Source: Acinetobacter sp. (GTDB lineage Bacteria; Pseudomonadota; Gammaproteobacteria; Pseudomonadales; Moraxellaceae). Taken from it: DNA of 13,724 nucleotides. A program made the translations under genes and the position numbers. Below the pieces are notes generated by a model that was not told where the DNA came from, ran no database searches, and was given only the letters and a program-made list of their open reading frames with translations. How positions within the stretch are numbered: position 1 is the first letter of the stretch; each line of letters begins with the position of its first letter. Positions 1-6,793 of the stretch are shown here, one piece after another. The DNA lies in assembly GCA_030152605.1 (NCBI GenBank), contig JASLJB010000296.1, forward strand, positions 1 through 13,724, given 5' to 3'.

Positions 1-3000
1 ATCTTCATGCGATTGGCCTGTCCTGCCAACATCAATGGTGTATTACAGCGACCAAAGGGCAAGCAATACTGAAACAAGTACGAATCACCGACCACGCGCG
101 CGCCACAGCCCCCGCCGATACCGGCACCATTTTTATGGTAGACATTGGCATACAACACATGGTCGATGGCAAAGATTTCGTTTAAGCCCTTAAACTCGCC
201 GGGCATGGCAGAAAATGGTGACCACCACCCTGAGTTGATATTGTCTTGGCCCGATTGCTGCCCAGTCCAATTCACAGGACGCGCGGACAGTTTCAATAGG
301 GGCAGTTGACTAAAACTCAGTGTGGACTGCAATTTCGGCGTGCGATACAGATCACTGCGCGCAACATCGCGATCAAAGAGCACAAACACTCCATCTTGAG
401 CACTTTGGCTGGCATCCACCAACGGTGAGCTGAGATTGCCTGAACTCAATGCCACGGCCGCAAATAGTCGACCTCTCGCATCTTGATGCACCGAAAAACT
501 CGGCATGCCATAAAACCGTGGGCTCAACCCATCCTCTTGATGCAAGTTGAGTAAGCGCACAACACGTTTGGCAAAATTAGGCTGAGTGCTGCTGTTATTT
601 GTTGCATGGGCAGCACTGTCAATATCCACGCGGAAGGCCTGCCCCGCCAGATCAGCAAAGTAAAGTGTATCCACCAAACCATCATGATTACGGTCAATCG
701 CATTGATCTGCGAGACCACGCTGTATTTTAGATCGGCTTGTGCGCTGGACTGTATTTCCGCCACGCTGTCTTGAGCATGCGCACTACTCCACCACAGCAA
801 ACGCCCATCGTTGGCATCGAACATATACACCCCAGCGCCGACGCCATTGCTTTGTTGGTAGCTTGGGCATTCATAGCCCTTATTCTCTACCCGTGCAAAG
901 GCCGTGTGCTGAGTGCTCGTCTCAAACCTACGGGCTTGGGCACTCAAGGGGATCTGTGCCGCTGTCCCCGTGGCACGCAGATCCAATGCCGGATCAAAGC
1001 CGCTGTGCTCTTCAGCATCCGGTGCTCGAGCTGGTGAGGATTGACGGCGCTTCGGCTGAAGCGCTTGGGGATCACGGCCTGTATATTCGATCTCCTCCTC
1101 ATCTGATCGATCACGATCCAAATGCGGTTTGGCCGGGCCGCTGCGCTGCAACACTTGGGGCTGCTGTGATGGCCGTGAAAATGTGCGTTGTTGTGATGAC
1201 TGCGGCTGCCTTTGTGATCCTTGCTGCGGTTGTTGCCATGATTGCGACTGTCGTTGTGATCCTTGCTGCGGTTGTTGCCATGATTGCGACTGTCGTTGTG
1301 ATCCTTGTTGCGGTTGTTGCCATGATTGCGACTGTCGTTGTGATCCTTGTTGCTGCTGTGGCGATGACGGTGATGGACGCTGTGAGGATGGTTGTTGTGA
1401 CCATTGTTGTGGCTGCTGTTGTTGCTGAGATGCTTGCGGCGATGCGATTGATCGTTCGGAAGCCGACAGATTCGGGCACTGTACCGGCCCTGTCGCGTCA
1501 TAGCCGCCACCGACCAACATCACCAATTTCTTGTGACCCCGCCAATTGACATAAGCCAACGTCGGCTTGGACCAACTCTGCCCCATGTGTTTTAACTCAG
1601 GGACTTGGATTTCACCCGCTGTATTGATGATGCGCGCATGCCGCGGATCGATCTGAAACTTAAATTTCGGCTGATGGATATCGGTCAGATCCAAGGCATA
1701 ATAACTTTGCCCGCCCATACGCAAACCGCCATAGACCCATTGCATGCCTTGCGTCCTAAGCTGATCAGCACCCTGCGCTGAGTCAGGAGTGGTGCGCTGT
1801 GGATCAGAGACACTCAACCGACCATCTGCTCTAGACATATATTGGGTATGTGCTGTCCATGTCGCATCCACACCATAAAACAACTGCGCTTTGCCAGCGG
1901 TGCTACTGCCTTGGGCTAAAAATGCCTGCTTCTGCGTCTCCAGCATTTCATTCGGCACAAAAGCAAAGACTTCTCTGCCGGCTTGATCCACCACATGCAC
2001 CAAGCCTTGGGTGCTCCCAAACAGCAGATAATCCTCACGATCTTGCGTGCTGAGCTTGCCATCCACATAAGTCACCTTACCCTGCTGCGTGAGTAAGATC
2101 GGTTTGGAATGCAGCACCGCCCCCATCTGTCGTAGTTCCTGCACGGGGAGCTGTGCAACTTGACCAATATCAGCATCGAGCGCCACCGGATAGCCAAGTA
2201 GATTCAGCCAATAGTTCTTGTTTGGATCATTCAGCAAGGTTTTATCTGCGCCGATGCCCAACACGGTCGCCAAATTTATCGCTTGAAGCGTCGCAGCCCC
2301 ATGCGCGCCTTGTTGACTTGAACCCAACTGAAGATTGGTCCACAGCGTGCGACTGTCCATCAGCAGCTTGCTTGACTGCGTTGGTCGGCGACCAAGCGGT
2401 ATCAAGGCTTTCAGCCCCCCTTGCCCCCAGAAGCCATGTGCGGTTTGGTCGATTTCGCCATTGGTTTTGATCAGACTTTTGCGCTGCGCCGCATCCATCA
2501 ACTCGCCGTTATGAATCGGATACTTATTCAGATTGCCCTGCCAGAGCTGTTCACCGGATGCGGGCTTGGGAATAAACGTCGCATAGTAACCAAATGGATG
2601 CAGTTGAATTGGATTGAGCCGATCCAAGGGAATCGTGGGTGAGCCCATGATTAAGGGATCAAAATCTGGTTTGGTTTCTTCGACAAATTTGACGATACTT
2701 TGGATCAACTCATCGGTGGATTGGGCCGAGTAGAAACCGCCTTCGCCATAACCGCCTACGCCGGGGATGCTTGGACTGCCATCCGCGAATGTGCTTTTCT
2801 CACCCCAATTACAGGCATGACGGGCATCAATATTTCGGATGGCATTACAGTTGTAGTAATAACGACTGCGCTGGGTTTTCGGGTCACTCAAGAGCTGTTT
2901 AATCTTGGGATTCAAATCAAATTCTGACCCAAAGCCCACCACGGCGGTGCGAATCCGAAACTCAGATGGATAGCGAAATAAGCGTTTAAGTTGGGTGCTG

Positions 3001-4037
3001 TTATTCAACTCGCGCGCAAAAAAACCTATTTCCTTCCATGATGATTTAAATTTACTGTCTCGATCACTGATACCGCCACTCAGTCGGATGCCTTGACTGC
3101 CACGTCGTACATAGTCTTCATAAGTTTGCAGTGCAGCACTCATCAGCGTGGGCTCGAGACTCTTCCTAGACGACTGCGGCACCCCATCGGTAAGAAAATA
3201 AATCCCTTGTCCATTACACTCCGGTGAACTGCTTGCACTGAGTGGGCTGATATAACGCTTGGACCAAGCACTGCCTTGGGTGATATTGCTGGAATACTTA
3301 GAATCGGCAAAATGAATACCGCTATAGTCGCTATCTCCCGTGGTGGTGCCGAGCATATAGGCCGCCGCTTCAGCATAGGCCGCAGCAGTCGGGGTACCGC
3401 CGTTACCGCTAAGATCACGTTCAATCAAGCTCAACACCTTAGCACGCTGAACAGAGCCCACCGGCCCCCAAGCTTCGGCACTGATACGCATATAGGCACG
3501 GCGATTGGTTTCCTTGCGACTGTCATCCAATAAGCGGGTCCGCGCGTCATAATACGGATAAGTTCCGATCCCGATCTTAATGTTGGGGTCGATGGCGTTC
3601 GAGGTGGCGAGCGTGTACAAAGCGTCTTTTAAACGGCTCATGCGATCGAGATATTTTTTCCCAGACTGCGCCATGCAGTAATTGATCCGGTACTTGCGCC
3701 GTGGGTCTGGATGCGGCTGATTTAACTGCAATGAACCATCTTTCAGCAGCTCATTTTTAGGCAAATCACAGGGCAGCACCCGATTCGCAAGCTGAGATGG
3801 AGATGCCGCCCAACCCTCCCGCGTCAAGGGATAGTCAGTACTTGAGGCGATCAGATCCATACTGCCCGAGGTATCTAGCATCATGGTGATCACCACTTCA
3901 CCTTTGCTGGCGCTTTTATAAATATCAATATCGCTGGCCTGAGTGCTAATATTGCAGCCCATCAGCAGCACCCAGCCGCCGGCCATAGACGCGATATATT
4001 TATCCTGTTGCGTGCTTTGCATGCCTAATCTCAACAT
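1..4037 (-). CDS. pilY1: PilY1-type pilus tip adhesin, 3' end beyond window
   Basis: Type IV pilus tip adhesin and assembly factor (PilC/PilY1 family; the Acinetobacter baylyi homologue is ComC). I translated the frame from 4037 to position 3 and found 1345 codons with no stop. A hydrophobic N-terminus (about residues 15-34) looks like a Sec signal ending near QAS/DID. A von Willebrand A domain follows, with the MIDAS motif DTSGSM at 55-60, GGTPT near 213-217 and LTDG near D284. The C-terminal half is the PilC beta-propeller, with GGGYD near 847 and GVYMFDANDGRLLWW after the insertion. A calcium-loop-like DRNHDGLVD lies at 1115-1123. The insertion at about 854-1057 is listed separately. The start ATG lies 12 nt after pilX; AGGGA is only 3 nt upstream of it, so TTG at 4034 or ATG at 4022 remain possible. 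The sequence ends in CLPFGRCNTP, typical of the family's last residues, so little is probably missing. Confidence 0.93.
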   Translation of the reverse strand, partial: MLRLGMQSTQQDKYIASMAGGWVLLMGCNISTQASDIDIYKSASKGEVVITMMLDTSGSMDLIASSTDYPLTREGWAASPSQLANRVLPCDLPKNELLKDGSLQLNQPHPDPRRKYRINYCMAQSGKKYLDRMSRLKDALYTLATSNAIDPNIKIGIGTYPYYDARTRLLDDSRKETNRRAYMRISAEAWGPVGSVQRAKVLSLIERDLSGNGGTPTAAAYAEAAAYMLGTTTGDSDYSGIHFADSKYSSNITQGSAWSKRYISPLSASSSPECNGQGIYFLTDGVPQSSRKSLEPTLMSAALQTYEDYVRRGSQGIRLSGGISDRDSKFKSSWKEIGFFARELNNSTQLKRLFRYPSEFRIRTAVVGFGSEFDLNPKIKQLLSDPKTQRSRYYYNCNAIRNIDARHACNWGEKSTFADGSPSIPGVGGYGEGGFYSAQSTDELIQSIVKFVEETKPDFDPLIMGSPTIPLDRLNPIQLHPFGYYATFIPKPASGEQLWQGNLNKYPIHNGELMDAAQRKSLIKTNGEIDQTAHGFWGQGGLKALIPLGRRPTQSSKLLMDSRTLWTNLQLGSSQQGAHGAATLQAINLATVLGIGADKTLLNDPNKNYWLNLLGYPVALDADIGQVAQLPVQELRQMGAVLHSKPILLTQQGKVTYVDGKLSTQDREDYLLFGSTQGLVHVVDQAGREVFAFVPNEMLETQKQAFLAQGSSTAGKAQLFYGVDATWTAHTQYMSRADGRLSVSDPQRTTPDSAQGADQLRTQGMQWVYGGLRMGGQSYYALDLTDIHQPKFKFQIDPRHARIINTAGEIQVPELKHMGQSWSKPTLAYVNWRGHKKLVMLVGGGYDATGPVQCPNLSASERSIASPQASQQQQQPQQWSQQPSSQRPSPSSPQQQQGSQRQSQSWQQPQQGSQRQSQSWQQPQQGSQRQSQSWQQPQQGSQRQPQSSQQRTFSRPSQQPQVLQRSGPAKPHLDRDRSDEEEIEYTGRDPQALQPKRRQSSPARAPDAEEHSGFDPALDLRATGTAAQIPLSAQARRFETSTQHTAFARVENKGYECPSYQQSNGVGAGVYMFDANDGRLLWWSSAHAQDSVAEIQSSAQADLKYSVVSQINAIDRNHDGLVDTLYFADLAGQAFRVDIDSAAHATNNSSTQPNFAKRVVRLLNLHQEDGLSPRFYGMPSFSVHQDARGRLFAAVALSSGNLSSPLVDASQSAQDGVFVLFDRDVARSDLYRTPKLQSTLSFSQLPLLKLSARPVNWTGQQSGQDNINSGWWSPFSAMPGEFKGLNEIFAIDHVLYANVYHKNGAGIGGGCGARVVGDSYLFQYCLPFGRCNTPLMLAGQANRMK
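867..1478 (-). other. Low-complexity Gln-rich insertion inside PilY1 propeller
   Basis: Codons 854-1057 of pilY1, bounded by cysteines in VQCPN and YECPS. The segment has three parts. A Gln/Ser/Pro-rich stretch (about 866-961) contains the 14-residue repeats. A short acidic block DRDRSDEEEIEY lies at 974-985. A more ordinary charged and Ala-rich linker leads back into the propeller. The flanks GGGYD and GVYMFDAND are adjacent parts of the propeller fold in PilY1 proteins, usually joined by a short variable loop. The insertion therefore probably projects from the folded domain as a disordered loop. That the two cysteines close its base is inference. Confidence 0.75.
1215..1340 (-). repeat. 42-bp tandem repeat, three units, within pilY1
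   Basis: Units lie at 1215-1256, 1257-1298 and 1299-1340. The first two are identical and the third differs at one base. Each encodes the 14 residues GSQRQSQSWQQPQQ (phase chosen arbitrarily). Partial, decayed copies flank both sides: GSQRQPQSSQQ on the C-terminal side, and a Gln-rich stretch beginning at 1341 on the N-terminal side. Because 42 is a multiple of three, gain or loss of a unit keeps the frame and changes only loop length. Confidence 0.95.
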
Positions 4038-4049
4038 AAATCCCTATTT

Positions 4050-4760
4050 TTAAGATGCTGCTTGAATGACGGTATGACCACTAACCCGATAGTCCGCATG
4101 TTGCGTGTTATAGGGCACGCTGTATTGCGCAAAGCAGGCGCTTACCGTGGCCGCAACGTGTTGAAAACAGGCTTCGATTTGCTCAGCACTGATGTTGCTA
4201 AAACTGGGCAACACCGAAATCACCGTGACCGAGATCTGCTGCGATACATTGGGTAGCGCAGACTGCCCCAAACTACTGCCCTGTACCAATTGTGATAACG
4301 GTTCAGCAGGCTGGGTATTTTTTTCTAGATAAATCTGAGAGAGCAGTGCAGGCCGAGCCGTGGCATAATCTGTGGCACGACAGAAACCTTGCATACCGCG
4401 TTGCTTATTCGGTCGACCTGAACTGATCACACTGGCCTGATGAAGACTCAACAGGGTTGTGGCATTGGCGCGATAGCAAAACACCAACTGATCTTGGCTG
4501 TGCTCAGCCGCATCGAAATAACTAAAAATCCCGTCCTGTGCCAATTGACGTGCCACTTGGCTTGGATTTTCAATATGAAATAATGCTGCATCAGAATTGG
4601 CCAATAACAGCGCCTGAATCTGGCTATGCGTGGCCACTTTCAATCCGCCCATACTGCTGCGTAGCGCCCACCCCCCCAATACCGCCATCAACAACACCAT
4701 GATCAGGATGATGAGCAACGTCGCCCCCTGTTGGCGCTGAAGACTGCTTCTAATCTGCAC
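4050..4760 (-). CDS. pilX: PilX-type minor pilin, GTG start
   Basis: Minor pilin of the type IV pilus tip complex, 236 residues, inner-membrane anchored before assembly. The N-terminus is a prepilin: leader MQIRSSLQRQQG (12 residues, Gly at -1), then the hydrophobic stretch ATLLIILIMVLLMAVLGG. Position +5 is Ile instead of Glu. The PilX_N family, like GspK in type II secretion, commonly lacks Glu5, so this supports PilX rather than decay. Several cysteines in the C-terminal globular part could form disulfides. I chose GTG at 4760 because GGAGG lies 6 nt upstream and the product then has a normal short leader. A longer in-frame start at 4871 would add 37 residues unlike a leader. The gene overlaps the pilW end by 11 nt, suggesting coupled translation. 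Confidence 0.88.
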   Translation of the reverse strand: MQIRSSLQRQQGATLLIILIMVLLMAVLGGWALRSSMGGLKVATHSQIQALLLANSDAALFHIENPSQVARQLAQDGIFSYFDAAEHSQDQLVFCYRANATTLLSLHQASVISSGRPNKQRGMQGFCRATDYATARPALLSQIYLEKNTQPAEPLSQLVQGSSLGQSALPNVSQQISVTVISVLPSFSNISAEQIEACFQHVAATVSACFAQYSVPYNTQHADYRVSGHTVIQAAS

Positions 4761-5961
4761 CTTGCACCTCCACGGCATTCCGCAATGCCACCACCTGAGT
4801 GATATTTTGGCGCAAGTATTTTTTGGATTGCTGTGCCTGCTGTAGCTTGAGCTTGGTCCCGAGCAACTCAAACGCTGAGCCTAGGCCTGCTTGCTGTAGA
4901 CCGATCTGCTGTCCACCTTGTTGCTGTACATCATCTTGCTGTCCGCCTTGCGGCATTGCATCTGCTGGCTTTGTCGCCAAATCAGGATTCAACAGTTCCG
5001 TCCCCAACGCCGTGCTCGAACGCACCAACAGCCCCAGCCCGATCGAGACAATGTTGTAATACCGCTCCGGTTGGGTCAGTGAAGGCGGCATCAAGGCCAA
5101 GTACTGATTGATGCTGAGATAACGTCGCTTTCCATCCGGCGCTTTGACCCCCAATCGCAGCTTAAAAGCATCAACTCGTTTCATCACCTGCTGCCCGCCC
5201 TCTGCTGTTAGCCCGGTAATCTGCTGATCTCCAGCCACATAGTGACCACTTTGACAAAACAAGGAATAGCTGCTGGGCTCACCTTTGACCTGCTGTGGAT
5301 CTTTTTTCAGATAGTAGCGATTGACGATAATGCGCTGCGCCGATGCAGCAGTCGCCGCACTTTGAGTGCGGTCTGCACGTGGCTGACTAAACTCGATTTT
5401 CTTGCCCTCGCAGTCAAAACCAGCACGATATATCTGAGTACTTGAAGCGCTACGGCTGGCGGACAATGTCGAATCATCTGCTGAGACCAGCTCATATTCA
5501 GGTAAATATTGAATCAGCAGTTGATCACTTTTTTGTTCTGTGGCAGCCACCCCACTGTCCTGCTGAGTCCACAGCTTTTGATACGCCGAGGCATTACTGG
5601 CCATGCTCGCGGGCAGATTCGCCGCTGAAAAGATAATCCCTGAACCTAGGCTTTTATTGTTAACCCCATGTTGCGTGGCCATATTTAAATTACTTTGACG
5701 CAGATCAAAACTGATCAAGCCGACGGCTAAATTGGCATTTTGTTGTAACTCATCCATGGCGTTTTGCAGTCGCAGCAAGCGTTGTGCACTGAGCAATACC
5801 GCCATGGCGGCGGCCACCACGATCAACCCCAAGGAGATCGCGATCATCAGCTCGACCAAGGTATATCCCTGCAAGGCTAATCGTGTAGGTGGCGAGATCA
5901 TCACCCGCCGATCGCTTGGCAGATCGAGAGTCGCGCTCTTAATCCTCATGCTACTCAACAT
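4750..5961 (-). CDS. pilW: PilW-type minor pilin with Gln-rich C-terminal segment
   Basis: Minor pilin required in this family for pilus tip assembly; 403 residues. The prepilin peptidase site is LQG/YTLVE with Gly32 at -1, Tyr33 at +1 and Glu37 at +5, followed by a hydrophobic helix (about 33-58). The leader from this start is long (32 residues); ATG at residue 21 would give a normal 12-residue leader, so the true start is uncertain. I prefer ATG 5961 because GAGGA lies 9 nt upstream, better placed than for the TTG at 5967. Residues 336-361 hold a Gln/Gly-rich stretch with two imperfect GGQQ units. A basic helix-like tail follows, ending in NAVEVQGAD. The gene starts 2 nt after the pilV stop and overlaps pilX by 11 nt, so it sits inside one transcription unit. 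Confidence 0.88.
   Translation of the reverse strand: MLSSMRIKSATLDLPSDRRVMISPPTRLALQGYTLVELMIAISLGLIVVAAAMAVLLSAQRLLRLQNAMDELQQNANLAVGLISFDLRQSNLNMATQHGVNNKSLGSGIIFSAANLPASMASNASAYQKLWTQQDSGVAATEQKSDQLLIQYLPEYELVSADDSTLSASRSASSTQIYRAGFDCEGKKIEFSQPRADRTQSAATAASAQRIIVNRYYLKKDPQQVKGEPSSYSLFCQSGHYVAGDQQITGLTAEGGQQVMKRVDAFKLRLGVKAPDGKRRYLSINQYLALMPPSLTQPERYYNIVSIGLGLLVRSSTALGTELLNPDLATKPADAMPQGGQQDDVQQQGGQQIGLQQAGLGSAFELLGTKLKLQQAQQSKKYLRQNITQVVALRNAVEVQGAD
4767..4771 (-). promoter_or_regulatory. Ribosome binding site of pilX inside pilW
   Basis: GGAGG on the minus strand, 6 nt before the GTG at 4760. It lies within the last codons of pilW and decides the pilX start. Confidence 0.8.
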
Positions 5962-5963
5962 GT

Positions 5964-6491
5964 TCAAAGATCCTCATGCTGATAACTTTCCATGAAAATA
6001 CAGGTCGAGCGCATCACATAAGCACTGCCCTGAGTACAATCGTTGGGTGTGTCGCCGTTGCTCGGATTGGTTTCTCCCCAAGCCACATAAATACATTGGC
6101 GTCTTAACGGGATATTCGGGCAGTCCAAGATCGCCAACTGCATCCCCATGGCCTGGGCTTTTTGCTTGACCTGCTGCATATCGTATTGCGCCATGTCTTG
6201 CGCACTACAAAACTCGCCAGCTTGATTTGCCGTTGCGTCCAACGCAGCAGCACAGACTTTATTGGCTTGGGCAGCATTTTGATAAAAACCAAAGCCGGCA
6301 CGATTGACCCGCATGCGCTCTGCCAGATCACGTGCCAAATTCATGGCTTGAATGTTTTGCATCGCCTGCTGTGAGGCATGCATGGCGCGTAGCTGTAATG
6401 CGCCATAGCCCAACACCGCGATCGACAACAAGGTCACCGCCACCATGACCTCAATCAGCCCAATCCCCTGCTGACGCGCATACCGTTGCAT
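5964..6491 (-). CDS. pilV: PilV-type minor pilin
   Basis: Minor pilin, 175 residues, first of the four linked pilus genes. It has a short leader MQRYARQQG with Gly9 at -1, a mature N-terminus IGLIEVMVAVTLLSIAVLG with Glu at +5, and a hydrophobic helix through about residue 30. The sequence after the helix (RAMHASQQAMQNIQAMNLARDLAERMR) is typical of PilV proteins. At least six cysteines lie in the C-terminal half. I chose ATG 6491 over the TTG at 6512 because it gives a normal leader and has GGGG 8 nt upstream. The start overlaps by one base the stop of a 22-codon ORF. pilW begins 2 nt after its stop. Confidence 0.9.
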   Translation of the reverse strand: MQRYARQQGIGLIEVMVAVTLLSIAVLGYGALQLRAMHASQQAMQNIQAMNLARDLAERMRVNRAGFGFYQNAAQANKVCAAALDATANQAGEFCSAQDMAQYDMQQVKQKAQAMGMQLAILDCPNIPLRRQCIYVAWGETNPSNGDTPNDCTQGSAYVMRSTCIFMESYQHEDL

Positions 6492-6559
6492 CAATATCGC
6501 CCCAGACAGCAAGCGTCCAAGCTTAAGTTAAAGCTGTATTGCACTTGCGCTTGATTCAT
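6491..6559 (-). CDS. 22-codon ORF coupled to pilV (leader or remnant)
   Basis: A tiny ORF on the pilV strand: ATG at 6559, TGA at 6491-6493, sharing its last base with the pilV ATG (TGATG). AAGGGG sits 7 nt before its start, a better ribosome binding site than pilV's own. The product begins MNQAQVQYSF and ends DACCLGRY; I recognise no family. It could load ribosomes for pilV by coupling, be the tail of a decayed upstream pilin gene, or be chance. Confidence 0.35.
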   Translation of the reverse strand: MNQAQVQYSFNLSLDACCLGRY

Positions 6560-6684
6560 GGCCTTTCCCCTTAGCAAAAAGCATAGCGAATACTGGCGCT
6601 GATCCAATTCATGCCGGATAAAGGGTAGAAAAAAGCAGATGACTGTAATTTAGGATTCTAGGTTCAGCACAAAATCTCAAGACC

Positions 6685-6713
6685 AAAAAAAAGCCCTATC
6701 TGAGATAGGGCTT
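6685..6713 (-). terminator. Rho-independent terminator after ettA
   Basis: A perfect 10-bp stem (6691-6700 with 6704-6713) with a 3-nt loop. On the minus strand it is followed by a T run over 6690-6685. It lies about 80 nt after the ettA stop and would insulate pilV from ettA transcription. The other strand has a shorter T run, so weak action in that direction is possible. Confidence 0.88.
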
Positions 6714-6793
6714 TTCCAGTGCGACATATGCCGCAGGCTTTGGGCTGAGACCAAGATCATCAGCGCCTCAGCGAGAGCTAGACACCGAAGTGC

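Noticed and set aside
1129..1428. Plus-strand Cys-rich ORF (CCGCCHDCDCRCDP-type repeats), reminiscent of a metallothionein or peptide precursor
   Set aside because: Same antisense repeat in another frame; no separate ribosome site or promoter, and it lies fully inside pilY1.
944..1510. Minus-strand His/Asn/Lys-rich repeat ORF in a shifted frame, which could suggest a frameshift in pilY1
   Set aside because: The pilY1 frame is open on both sides of and through this region, and carries the propeller motifs before and after; no frameshift is needed.
740..1549. Plus-strand ORF with hydrophobic VVVILAAVVAMIAT-like repeats, looking like a membrane protein
   Set aside because: It is the antisense reading of the pilY1 42-bp repeats. 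The repeat lacks stops in five of six frames, and the pilY1 frame alone continues with family motifs on both sides.
6571..6657. 28-codon open stretch upstream of pilV ending in NWISASIRYAFC, resembling the last strand of an outer-membrane barrel
   Set aside because: Too short, no start site with a ribosome signal, preceded by a stop, and the final Cys does not fit a typical barrel end.
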